Origin: Lentinula raphanica | Taxonomy: Eukaryota; Basidiomycota; Agaricomycetes; Agaricales; Omphalotaceae | Reading direction: 5' to 3' | NCBI GenBank assembly: GCA_027919835.1 | Contig: JANVFP010000012.1 | Location: 744,001 to 808,000, forward strand | DNA length: 64,000 bases | Shown here: positions 21,154 to 32,409 of the stretch, piece after piece | How the letters are laid out: each line of letters opens with the position of its first letter | Numbering within the stretch: position 1 is the first letter of the stretch | The notes under the pieces: model-generated | What the model saw: the letters and a program-made list of their open reading frames with translations, nothing else | What the model was told of the DNA's origin: nothing | Database searches by the model: none | Position numbers and translations under genes: made by a program

Positions 21154-24100
21154 ATGCCAAACTCATCAATGGTCCGATATGGTGAGCTAAACTTGTCCAG
21201 CTAACTTACTCTGCTGACGAACTGCCTCAGATCGAACTCCAACGTCTTCACCTTCTCGGAAACGGCAAAAAACGGTCCTCTCTTCCCCAGTCTACCCAGA
21301 TATGGACCTCAGTCAAGAAGATTTGAATGCGCTTGACGAGATTGAGACCAAACTCACTCAGGGCTCCCACTCCTCTCAGCCTCGACGCTGCTCACCCTTT
21401 GTACCTCAATTCCCCTCTTCTGATTCTGGAGAGAACCCATTCCGAGCCTCGTCACCTATGAAACCTCCAGCACACGCGTTTTCTGGTTTCTCAACCGCCT
21501 CCGCAATACCAATAATGCCTGAAAACATTGTTGACTCCGACAGATCTTCCCCAGATCCTCCGGAAGAGAAAGATTATTCGTCCTGGTTCGAATCTACAGG
21601 GATCCCTACTACCGTTGGTTTTCAGACAGCCAAATTTGCGTCAACTTCCGCTTCATTCACTCCCGCCTCAGCGAAATTCTCCACCTCATTATTCTCAACA
21701 GCATCTAATCTGGAGAAAAAGACACATTTGCCTGTATCTGGTTTCCGTGCTGCGCGAAAAGATGGTGGCATACTTGCGCCGTCTGCAGCTGCTTTGGCTC
21801 AAGCACAGGAGAAATTTCGGACATGGCAGGAAGAAGAATTGGATCCTTCTCCCGGGTCGACCTCGAAGGAGGTTGAACAACTGTCGCGATCTCCGCTGCG
21901 AATGGTTCAGGACAGTATAACGGAACCTGTCACACCCTGTCCAGGATTTGCGTCTGCCTCGCATATATCGACTAGTTTTACGAAGGTCTCTTGCATAGTC
22001 TCTCCCAAGAAGCCATCCACTTTCGTATCCCCTCTGGTGACTAATGCAAAATCACAGAATACAGACCCCAATCGACCCAGACCATTCAAATCACCGCTCA
22101 TCAATATCTCCAAAGCTCTTGCTATTCGCCCCGAGATTCCTTCTCCCGTCGCTCCCACACACTCTTCTACTCGATCAAAACATCCGCTTGCAGCGACGCC
22201 TGCCAATGTCGCTTTTGAGACCCCGGTGCGGCCAACGAGTACCATTGCTCCATCTCACCTTTCTTCTAAACCATCCTCGAAACCGATACCTACATCCGAC
22301 ACGTCTGTCACCAGAGACCACCTAGATATCATCCATGCTTCCGACAAATTCACAACACCTGCTCGACGCATACTCATTAACAACACTCACTCTCCTGCTC
22401 ACAAATTACGGACTACTCCCGCAAAATTTGTCACGCCGTTCAAGCCTGGAATGAGACCTGGAGAGGCTGGCAGACTCAAACTCGAGGTCAAACTGAATGT
22501 CCAACGGCCATCTCGTACACCAGCAAAGTCAGCTTCGAATGTCGTCGTACAAGCAGTGGAGTCCGCGGTGAAGATAAGCAGTGTTTTTGATATGAGTAAG
22601 TCATTTGTTGGTCAAAATGAAGAACCGGTCGACTGCAACATTGATGACCAGCTCCACCTCCAAATAGAATGTCGTTATCAGAATCAGGGCTTCTTCCTCA
22701 GCAGTATACAGCGCAAGATATGGTCCAATATAATGTGTAAGAACATCTTGCTGAATATTCCTCAAACTCTGATATCTCTCTCAAAGCGCAATCGAAGAAC
22801 TCACCCAAATCACCACTCCCTCCCTGGCATTATACTACTCCTTTTACACATCTCCGCAACCGTCAGACTCTCCCTCTGTCAGGATCGAAGACCAGATCGG
22901 ACCTACGGCTGCTCTGCAAAAACTGATCGCCCATGGATGCTCCCGGGGCACAAAGGCGTGGGTGGACAATGCTTGGTCCCTCATTTTATGGAAATTAGCC
23001 GGTATGGTGGCGTTGGAACCTGAGCGGGAAGTAGGTGCTCCTACTTTTGGCGGAGCCGTCGAGGGACCAAGATGGTGTTGGAATGAAGTTTGGCGACAGT
23101 TATTGTACCGGTGAGTTAATCTTCCCCCTGTTACGAATTCATCGTTGACTAGGTTCTTGGTCTAGTTATGAGCGCGAGATGAATTTGGGCATACGTGCAC
23201 CGTTTCATTTGATCACAACGCAGGATCATCCCTCAACCGCACCGATGGTTTTATGCATCTCGGACATAATATGGCCACAAGCGTCATCTTCGAATGCAAA
23301 TTTGCCACCCCAACTGGAACTCACTGATGGGTGGTATCGACTGAGAGCGCAAATCGATCTTAGCATGGTGAATGCCATTAAAAGGGGAAAACTTCGAATT
23401 GGTAGGAAGATTGCGGTGATGGGTTGCAAGGTATGATGATCTTGAAGAGAAAAATTCGCTTTCTTGACGTCTACGTCAGCTAGATACAGAACGCAAAGAC
23501 CCCCTCGAACCGCTCGAAGCTTACCAATCCACCAAACTGATTCTTCACGGCAATTCGAGCCAACTTGCCCCTTGGCATGCTAAACTCGGTTTCCAGCGCG
23601 GACTTTACATATTCACGACGCATAGCTTGACACCGGAAGGAGGGAACATTGCGATGCTGGATATTGTTGTTGTGCAGGTGCATCCAGTGGCCTATCTGGA
23701 AATATGTATTGGCCCGGATGGTAGGAAGCATCAGGAGGGCCCGAGGAATGAAACAGATGAAGCGGCGTGTAGGGAGAAATGGAGAGTGAGTCTCTGAGCT
23801 TTTTTGTCATGTTTTGAACGAGTTTGACTGGTGTATAGAAAAAGCGCGAGGCTGCTGAGTCGAGGATTTATGATGCTCACGAGAAGAAGGTCGCCCGGTA
23901 TCTCTCGTATGCCGAACGCCTCGAGCAGAAGGCTGCTCGGTTTGCTTGTTCCGCTGTCGAAGAATTGTCAGATGATATTGATAGCCTTTACGACGAGCTC
24001 GAAGAACCAGAAGATGCCGCACGAGTGTTATCAAAGACCAAAGGTAGTGAAGCTGCGTGTCTGGCACGATATATACGAGAACGGATCGAGAGGGATCATG

Positions 24101-24538
24101 AAAGGGTGAAAGATGAGCTAGAGAAAGAAGTCGATGTAAGTTTGAGATTCTGTCCCGAAAGGTTTTTCGATGCTGACTACATCACAGGAGATCTGCCCTC
24201 GAAGAAATATTCGTTCTTTCCGGGTGCTCATCGCTCGAGATTCCTCCACAAGCAGGTTTCCTGCTAACAGAACTGCCCAGTTGACTATATGGGATGTCAT
24301 GGATTTGAGGCTGACGGAGGATAAACCTCAAGGATACTTCGAAGTAGGATGGAGATGCCGTGTACGTATGATCACGTCGTTTTCATCAATGAGATTTACG
24401 TATCCCATTACGCTCTGTTAGGTGACGAATCTCGTACCAACTTCGAAGGCAGCGTGGATGGGGAACGAGCCAGGTGCACAGATATTTCTAGTGAGCACGA
24501 GAGCATCGCGGTGGCAAAGAATGAATAGTATTCAGTGA
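21154..24538 (+). CDS. BRCA2/Brh2-type recombination mediator
   Basis: Nine exons (21154-21181, 21231-22595, 22652-22736, 22787-23110, 23166-23430, 23480-23785, 23839-24135, 24188-24361, 24422-24538) give 986 residues. It loads Rad51 on single-stranded DNA in homologous recombination. N-terminus: basic SPSRKRQKTV, a likely nuclear signal, then a disordered Ser/Pro region with one good BRC-type repeat, SGFRAARKDGGILAPSAAAL (about residues 179-198) followed by AQAQEKF, and a weaker GFQTAKF before it. From about residue 470 comes the BRCA2 DNA-binding block: SLSESGLLPQQYT, WVDNAWSLILWKLAGM, RQLLYRYEREMN (helical domain), LTDGWYRLRAQIDLSM..RIGRKIAVMGC (OB1), a charged tower-like coil, and OB2 ending LVSTRASRWQRM. 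OB3 is absent, as in Ustilago Brh2. It shares its promoter region with taxilin. Confidence 0.9.
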
Positions 24539-24684
24539 TACCAACGCGCTTCCTTTTGTATGCTTCGTCGTATGCTCCGTAGAATGTCTTTTTGCGTGCG
24601 TGTTACTGCCCTTTCCATTATCATAAAATGTAAGTTAGTCTACACAGTAGTGGGTGATATGTACTCCTGTTCGGATAGGACTCC

Positions 24685-26188
24685 TCAGCTAGAGTCTCTG
24701 ACTCTCTTGTAGAGGTTGATGATAATGTCATTGGCAGTCAAGGTTACGATTCTATGTCGCGTAAATCAGTTGTGACTCTCCCAAACACAAGGTATGGCCT
24801 CACGTATGTGGTGCAATCCGAAGGAAATGCGCTGTTGATCCTACATGAATAGTCAACCTCATTGTAGAGTTTATGTGGTCTAAATGGCATCCTTACCCTT
24901 GTACCATCCACGGACACCTTCGGTTTTGAACGTCTTCCAAAGACAATCTATGGGGTTCTTGTACAAAGCACCAACCATTTTTCCTTCAGCGTTTCGGATA
25001 GTTGGTTGATTATACATCCGGGTCAATGCCTACGGGATAGATGTAGTAATGGACACAGCAAGGCATACGAGAGAACGCACGGTGTCTGCAGGTTGCATAA
25101 CGACACACACGCAAGCTCCAGATACGGTGCTGCTAGCCAAAAACGTCAAGGTGCTGTTATCAGGTAAGATGCCACGCTTCACAAGTTGATTTTTCGTGAA
25201 ATTGTAACTCGGCAGTTGTACCTATATCATCGTGGAACAAAATACTTGAGAGAACGAAATATGCTCACTAACAGATGATCCCATAGAGGTTCTCAAGATA
25301 GCTGCATCAATTCCTCGAACCAGTCCTCGAAGACGCTCCGCTCGATAAATGGTTGAAAGTGCATCAAATGAGCTTTTATAGTAGTGTTGCGCACCAACTG
25401 GTAAAGCCGGTGAATATGCCTAGAAACGCCAGATGGGGTTGGTGTATCGGTATCAAAGGAAGCACTGACTTGCATACGAGCTTTTATCAAGAATAGAGGA
25501 TTTCCGAGCGAAGCTTCAGAGAGAATTCAGACAAGGAGGCATCTTGCTATGACACGTCCAGCTACAGACCTCCTACAGCTCCGCTGGATGCTCCCGCTAG
25601 AACCGAAGTCAATGGAATCTGCTCTTCGGGTCGTCGGCCGACGAGTTCGTTTATCCCTCGCCGGAAGGGTTCATAAAAACCTAGAGGACGATAAACCAAG
25701 GGTCTGATAGGCGTGCTCAGAAGAAGTACCAAGGCGAGATCCGTTCAATAGAATCTTGAATATGGTTCAAGCGACACGAAACATTCCATAGTCGGTGCAA
25801 ACTCGCCTGATACATATACTGATAACCCCCGAGAGTCAGAGGAATGGAAGGATGAATATCTAGAGAATGTTACGCACAGCAGGTCCAAGGCCTCTCTGCA
25901 AACCTCTTATGCCCTCGTTCCTCCACGTCTTGACAAATGCGTCTGGTGCATGTTGGTATACCCGGACTGCTCCCTCTTTAGCCAATTCTCCTTGCAGCTG
26001 TAGACGCGTCTTGATTACCTCCGCAGGATTGGATATGGTGACCTGAAGCATTCTTTAGCATCTTAGCGTTTGATTTAGAAACCAGAGATACTCGCCGCAA
26101 TGCAAGCCGCAATGCCTCCAAGAATGAACCCTTCAATTGTTGATAGCTTCCCTTTTGCTGGAGGAGAGTTGGCAGAAGAGGAAGACAT
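24685..26188 (-). CDS. OAC1: Mitochondrial carrier, oxaloacetate type (SLC25)
   Basis: Eleven exons (26096-26188, 25878-26042, 25807-25818, 25730-25754, 25570-25680, 25470-25513, 25273-25419, 25081-25221, 24897-25029, 24804-24840, 24685-24751) give 324 residues. Three carrier repeats are seen with signatures NPAEVIKTRLQLQG, NPLFLIKARMQ and QPADTALTRMYNQ. RGIDAAILRTSMGSSVQLP and RIAPHT match the yeast oxaloacetate/sulfate carrier rather than other subfamilies. It moves substrate across the inner mitochondrial membrane. Introns 1 and 3 start with GC (both GCGAGT), the only choice that restores the conserved frame. Exon 3 is only 12 nt (YMYQ). Head-to-head with the Mdm1-type gene, 110 bases apart. 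Confidence 0.9.
25755..25806 (-). other. GC-AG intron 3 of the carrier gene
   Basis: Starts GCGAGT and ends CAAG, 52 nt. Removing it joins the 12-nt exon coding YMYQ to ILLNGSRLG, as carriers require (aromatic-x-aromatic-Gln-Ile/Leu then LNGxRLG). No GT in phase is available. Confidence 0.75.
26043..26095 (-). other. GC-AG intron 1 of the carrier gene
   Basis: Starts GCGAGT and ends TTCAG, 53 nt, joining GGIAACIA to VTISNPAEV. The only nearby GT site gives the wrong phase and destroys the first carrier signature. Confidence 0.75.
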
Positions 26189-26298
26189 GTTACTCTACTA
26201 GACGCTGAAAGAAGTACAAAAGAAAGATACGCGTTTGATGTTCGGACTGGCACTGCGATTCACGTGCGCACTACAAGTTCCTCAAGAACCACCATGAC
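26189..26298. promoter_or_regulatory. Short divergent promoter, carrier / Mdm1-type gene
   Basis: 110 bases between the two start codons, facing apart, so the 5' UTRs and promoters overlap. The Mdm1-type start at 26299 is overlapped by a two-codon upstream frame, ATG ACA TGA, at 26294-26302. Confidence 0.5.
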
Positions 26299-29200
26299 AT
26301 GAAATCTCCTTCGTGGATTACTATGAGCTATCCTTTCAGCATACAAAGTATCGCGCTCGTTGCCGTGCTGGGAACGGTTCTGCCAGTATTCTATCGGATA
26401 GTCTCCTCCCCTCTCACTCTCCTCCTCATATCACCCTTCGTCTTGTTGTTCTTGGGTCTTGCGTTTCTTGCCCTTCATGTCTTTCTTGGTCATATGCTCG
26501 ACTCAAAGCAACCTCAACCTCAGCGCAATGTGCTCCGCAATACCGCCAGACCTTTCGCGTTTTCAACTCCTGCAGCTTGGCAGGCTGTCATGACTAGATC
26601 GCAATGGTCCCAGAATACCCCTCAATCTTTCCCTCCCTTGTACCCAGAATCACCAATGATATCCACCTCTTTGAACGACATTCTAAACTTGATCATCAGA
26701 GACTTTGTCATGACCTGGTACAAGGATTTATCGTCCTCTCCCTCATTTCCAGCAGCTGTCTCTTCAATCATGCACGCCTCTATCACCCAAGTTCTTGATC
26801 GCGCAGCAGTCGTCGACATTCCTACCCTAGTCGTGAAGCGTATACTTCCCCGAGTCACGGAACATATCGAACTCTTTCGACAGTCCGAGGTAGCTTTGCG
26901 AGGGGCTGGACTTGAACGCCGTTTGACGCATTCGGAGGAGCTAGACATAATGCTTGCAAGCAGATACGGTGCAGGTAGAGAGGCGGGCAAGCTCCATCCC
27001 GCAATAGAAAATCTCTCAACTACATTTACTAGGCAGAGTGAAGAGACACATCTCAAGGGTCTAGTCGATAAAGCTCTTCCCCATGTGCTGCCCAAGACAG
27101 AAAGCAAAAGTAAGGCATTGAAGGTTGTCGTACGGGAGATTGTGGCATGTGCTGTGCTATACCCAGTCATGGATATGCTGTCGGATCCAGATTTTTGGAA
27201 CAGGCTCATTGACGAAGTGGTAAGGTGTTCGTTATCTTGTTCTTATCTCAGGCTCAAGCTTCCTTCATTCAGGCTTCTGCTGCAATCCATCAACAGTAAG
27301 TTTTTCCAAGGTTTCCAATGATATGTCGTGCTAACGGCGCAAGCGCAGAAAATTGATAACTAAGGTCCGAAACGTGCTGGAGGCACAATCTCCTCGCCCT
27401 CGCAGCCATCATCTATCGACTGTAAACCCGGATAACGCTACTCTTACCACAGAAGCTATCACAATTCGCACTGGTGTCCATCAATTTGAATCCTTTCTAC
27501 GGAGTATTCATCGATGCTCTTCTCTGCTCGATGCTCGGCGTTTGAAGAATGATGTACTAGGAGAAATCAGACGAACCCGATTATTGCTAGGTACATGGCA
27601 ACAGTTACAATCCTCTGACTTGTATTGATATCATGCTCAAGCAAATCATGAAAAGGATGATTGGATCAATGGAGAAAGGACTGAAGACGTAGTCGCATTT
27701 CTCGACAGACTATATACTGCTAAACGTGAAGTTGAGCAACGAATTGTAGAACTAGGTGGAAGAGAGGACCTGGTACGTTCATGCGCGTTTTCTCGAGACT
27801 TTCATGTGTTGAGACATCAATCATCCACAAGCAAAAGCAGTCGGTTTATCAGGAGGCTGGTAGTCCTACGAACTCAGGAATATCGCTCCGTGATATTCTG
27901 AGCAATCCCAGTTCTCTTTCGTATTTCATGGAATTCATGGACCGTCGAAATCGCTCTTTGTTGGTCCAATTCTGGCTTACAGTTGAAACTTTCAAAAATC
28001 CACTCGAAGCTGTTGATTCGAGCTCCGAGGATGATGATGATGAACCAGTACAGGACGCTTCAACAGCCATTACTGTGAAGGAAGACATATCCATGATCCA
28101 TGATCTCTATTTCTCTGGTGCCGTACATCCTGTACTGGCATCCATCCCGAGAAAATATGTAGAATCCATCCGAGCTTTCGTCAGAAACGAGGTCGAGAAC
28201 TTTCCTGCCGTCCAGCGTCGCGTCCGCAAACACGTGCTTCTTGCTCAACGTCAAGTTGAACGCGACATGGAGCACGATTACGAGGACTTTGGAAGCTCAG
28301 AACTCTGGTTCCGGGTGATGAGCGATGCCGATTTTATTTCGCGTGCTCCTTCGAAGGACGGGCGCACTAGCCTCCAGAGCGGGAACGCTCATGTTCCCGA
28401 CACCACAAACCCACATCGACCTACACTTTTACCACGATCAGAATCTGCTCCGGGGCCCTTACCCAAGACGAACACCTCCCAGTCTCTCCGTTCGGTTGCT
28501 TCAAATGTTTCAGCTCAAAGTAGGTCCATAACTCATCCTACAAAGAGTAACATTGAAGTCCTCATGTCTCCAATTACCGACCCTTCATCCGATTCCGAAC
28601 GAGCCCCGTTGTTCGACGATCCTGATGACCGCGCGCAAAGAGCAGAAGAACACCGGATGGACGCTATACATGCTGCCCTAACTGATATCATGGCCCTGGA
28701 CGAGGCTCACTACGGAAAACAGGACGATATCGACGATCGTGTGTCGATATTCCTGTCGCCCCGGTCTCCCAAAGAAAAGCGAACCAACAAAGCTTCTTCC
28801 AAGGAGACTGATGACCATAACGTCGAGCCTGACGAAGAGGTTGCGGAAGAGCTCGAAGAGAGCCGCGGCTCTTTCCAACTCGCGGGTCCAGGTGATCTGC
28901 AGCTATCGTATGAGATAGCAAGATTGGGAGACAAAATCGCAAGCCTGGAGGATCAAGGGACTATGTTGGACAATCTCATCAAGAAGGCTGAGCTCATTGG
29001 CGACAACCAGGAATTGAGACTACTCAATCGGTCGAAGTCTTCAATGGCCCGTGAGTTGCGAGAGCTCAATTTTCAAAAGGTGCAATACGAACAACAGGAA
29101 TCTGCGAATCGCCTTGTTTCCGACCGCACCAAAGTAACCATCGTCAGCTCGGCAGTCGGAGAAGAGGAAGGCAAGACGGTCGTACGATATCTGATCGAAG

Positions 29201-30362
29201 TACAACAACTTGGTCAAGACGGTACTTTCTCTTCAGGATGGGTGGTGGCAAGGCGCTACAATGAATTCTTCAACATGCACAATAAACTTCGAGAAAAGCA
29301 CAGTGCCGTGAGGAATTTGGAGTTTCCCGGTAAACGACTCGTGCCGCATCTTTCCACTAGCTTTGTGGATACTCGAAGGATAGCATTGGAGAAGTACCTA
29401 CAAAGCCTAATATCCATACCACTCGTTTGCGAGAGCGACGAACTCAGAAACTTCCTTTCCCGAGATTCTCCATTTGTAGCGTCTGACCGCCATAACCCAT
29501 CCCGCCACCATGGACCAACGACTGGATTTTCTGGGACAAACCTTGTACGAAACGTGTATCGATCTGTGACCGGAAGCATTGATGATATGTTATTCGGCCA
29601 GTCTATGCTTGAGGTTATGATACAACGTCTGACTCGACAAGCGGCGGAGTTTGCAGGAATAGCTGGGGCGGCGGTTACTGACGAGAACTTTGTTGCTCTG
29701 GCGCTGAACGCTTCTGGGAAGACTGCTCCCGCTGCGTTGATGCAGCTATCACCCGATCTGAAACCCTTAGATGGAGAATCTAGCACTTCCACTTTCAGTG
29801 CTCCAATATGCGACCTCCTTCTAGCCATTTTCGAGCTCAATAAACAAAATAACTGGCTGCGGAGACAGGCGGTGGTCATTATCCTGCAGCAAGTGTTAGG
29901 TGGCACTATCGAACGGTAAGGCTTCCAGTCATAGCCTTGTTTTTCGTTTAATCACATTGTCAAAACTAGGAAAATTCGTGAAACCTGCAGATTGCTGCTA
30001 GATGAATCGAAAATTATGTCCTATTTGAGAATATTCCGTGACGGTCTCTGGCCTGGGGGAAAACTCAGACCTTCGAGTGTTCCCCGCACTCCCGAAGAGA
30101 GATCACGGACCAGAGATGAAGCCAACAGAAAACTATCCTCATTAGTACCAGGTATGTGACTCGAAAACTGTGTCAAAACATTGATATTGATTATTATGCC
30201 CAAGATCTTGCAGCAAATATGATTGGACGATCCAACGCCCGACGAGGTGCTCGTCGAATATTTGCCGTTCTACAGAACCGCAGACTGAATCAGCACATTG
30301 CTTATACTGTTGTAGACGAGGTATTCTCAGCGTTGTTTCCCGAAGCTAATGCAGAACAGTGA
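26299..30362 (+). CDS. Mdm1/SNX13-type sorting nexin (PXA-RGS-PX-nexin C)
   Basis: Seven exons (26299-27219, 27273-27295, 27349-27590, 27642-27772, 27832-29915, 29970-30151, 30205-30362) give 1246 residues. Two hydrophobic helices at about 10-65 anchor it in the ER. PXA domain at about 120-400 (DILNLIIRDFVMTWYKDL start), RGS-like domain at about 455-605 (FMDRRNRSLLVQFWLTVE), an acidic linker and coiled coil, PX domain at about 885-985 (RRYNEFFNMHNKLREKH, PGKRLVPHLS), and nexin C domain at the end (GRSNARRGARRIFAVLQN). This order is that of yeast Mdm1 and animal SNX13/14/25, proteins tethering the ER to vacuole/lysosome and lipid droplets. Exon 2 is 23 nt. The acceptor of exon 5 could also be at 27838 (two residues fewer). 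Confidence 0.9.
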
Positions 30363-30435
30363 TTGAACGAGACAAATACATATGAAACTTGTGTATGCCG
30401 ACCAACCCCAAATCATCCAGTTTTTGGGATGTTGG

Positions 30436-32310
30436 CTATGAATTTGATGACGTTGTCGACGAAGATCTACTGGCGGTATCTGTTTTGACTGTTCCTGTGT
30501 TCGATTTGGTTCTAAGGCTGCTTGGTATCATAGCAGACGTCGCGTTGGGATCGTCGTAACTGAAAGCATCCTAGATGAGGTGTTGAATCTGAGAGCGCAC
30601 GGATGGAGGACGTACACTTTGATGACATGTAGAATATAACCTCCCGAGCCCGATGTGTTCATTGTTGGGTGGGTTCTTCCAGGAAGAACCTATCCCGAGA
30701 GTCGATTGAGAGAACACTTCTTGAAGAATTTGAATTTGAACCTACCTGGTATTGTCGAAGCCAGCCTTCAGTAAGACTTGGACCTAAAAAACCAGGCGTA
30801 TTTCTGAGTTTGTTTTGAAGATCAACCAATGGCTTTTGAGAGCAATGAATGACAAGTCGCCCAATGAGTTGGGCTTCGAACTCACTTGCGAATGAGGGCT
30901 ATGTACTACGATGGAAGCTGAGCCTGAGAGGTACGGCACTAATCTATCGATGATGCCTGACGGTTCATACTGACTCGCCACTACAAGACTGTAAGGGATA
31001 CGATAAGCCTGTAGGGATACAAACATGAAGTGATATCCACTTACGCTTCAAACTCTCCGCCGAATAGTAAATCTCTCGTAGTTTCTAAAGCGTCGAAGGC
31101 AACCTTGCGTTTCCGTAGTCGATTTTTTTGTCGGTCTGATCTGATTTCGTCGGTGGGAACGTCAAGGGGTGCATGCACTACTAGAAGATCAGGACAAAAA
31201 GCAAGCAGGAAGATTCGATCTAACCCGAAACATATTCTTGCTCTGAATTTGCCCAATTCAGAGATTTCAAAACGGTTTGGACCATGTCTGATGGAAAATT
31301 CATATTCGATATTACTGGATATGCAGGTGGGGAGTCGGTGTCACAAATGGTGAGTAGCATCCCGGAGCCTAAGCAACAATGAATCAGTAAATGTACCATC
31401 CAAGCCATACTGCTCTTTTTACCTCCGAGTCTCTCTAATATAGCAGCAACAACTAAACCAGAAGCATCATCGACAGCAATGTATCTTCCTCCCGGCTGTA
31501 TATTTGCCATGGTCAATATCTGAGATAGTGTATCTGGACGTATGTCTCGTATTCGACTTTGATCTTTGTTGAACCAATAGTCACAGACGTTGTATATGGT
31601 GGGTTCAATTGTAGTGAACGATTTTGAGTATCTGGTAGATACGTTAAACCTATCGTCCTGGAGAAACCTGAAGGTCACGTACTTGGCTTCCTTGCGCTTC
31701 TTGTACTTGTCTTTACTGTACTCTGTCTTGAGAGAATAGTTGGCATGCTGTTCTATCTGTCTCTTGATAATCTCCTGAGATTTGTGTGAGGTCCAAGTAG
31801 TAGAGCCCACAGAGTGATAACACAGACCGAGGCATGAACACCAGACTGCTTGAGAGTTTGGATCTCTTCCAAAGTCAAAGGTTGGACGAATTTGCCGTCG
31901 TTTATTAGTTCATTAGTGGCATCCGTATCCTCTACCCAGTAAGGATTCAATGAGAGACTCGGGTAAGCTTCGAATCTAAGTCATACCAACTTCTTCCAAC
32001 GTCCTCACTGGTAGAATATTGAGGTGTTTGTTGACCATCTCATAGGAAAAACCGTATGGTTGCCCGATAAGTTCATTTGCGTAGAAGGATCCAAGTCGCC
32101 CTACAGCTACTGTACTAGAGATGAGTCAGATCTGTATACTACATTGCTGCAAATAGCTTGCACCGTTGAACGAAAAACGCACGAGTCCCGGTCGATTTTT
32201 ATGCTTCGAACATCACCATTTGGCTGCCTTACTAGCACATTGTGGCCTGACTGAATATTGACGGAATTTTCGTTGACATTACTCGTGTGTGGGCTAGGGA
32301 GATCTGACAT
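30436..32310 (-). CDS. TRM6: tRNA (adenine-N1-)-methyltransferase non-catalytic subunit
   Basis: Ten exons (32183-32310, 31987-32114, 31828-31931, 31423-31774, 31225-31368, 31047-31180, 30886-31008, 30746-30832, 30618-30689, 30436-30570) give 468 residues. With Trm61 it makes m1A58 in the T-loop of tRNAs, needed for initiator tRNA stability. Family regions: GHNVLVRQPNGDVRSIKI, RLGSFYANELIGQPYGFSYE, SQ-free EIIKRQIEQHANYSLKTEYS, KDKYKKRKEAKYV, RIRDIRPDTLSQILTMANI, GRYIAVDDASGLVVAAILER, VASQYEP, and C-terminal VLPGRTHPTMNTSGSGGYIL. The frame opens 15 bases further up only with TTG, so 32310 is the first ATG. Intron 6 (31009-31046) must start GC (GCGTAAG) to keep phase; the overlapping GTAAG would shift the frame. 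It is only 38 nt, so this junction is less sure. Ser/Thr-rich tail. Confidence 0.88.
31009..31046 (-). other. Possible GC-AG intron 6 of TRM6
   Basis: GCGTAAG donor and CTACAG acceptor, 38 nt. Using the strong-looking GTAAG two bases later gives a stop 10 codons on, whereas GC restores AYRIPYSLVVASQYEP. Unusually short; could also reflect an indel. Confidence 0.5.
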
Positions 32311-32409
32311 CAAGGTGAGTGACAAGAAACAGAACGAGCAGCCGCGGCTGCCATTACCGTACCGTTGTGTGCCGAAATTTTTTGGGATAATCTAATCTTA
32401 TCTTTCGAC
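32311..32409. promoter_or_regulatory. Short divergent promoter, TRM6 / UNC-45-type gene
   Basis: 99 bases between the two start codons of divergent genes. No clear TATA box. The shared region probably drives both. Confidence 0.45.

Noticed and set aside
26622..27209. Minus-strand frame of 195 codons opposite the PXA exon
   Set aside because: Opposite strand of a conserved domain; translation is Ser/Arg-rich noise.
29256..29906. Minus-strand frame of 216 codons opposite the PX and following region of the sorting nexin
   Set aside because: Same reason: reversed codons of a real exon, no motif.
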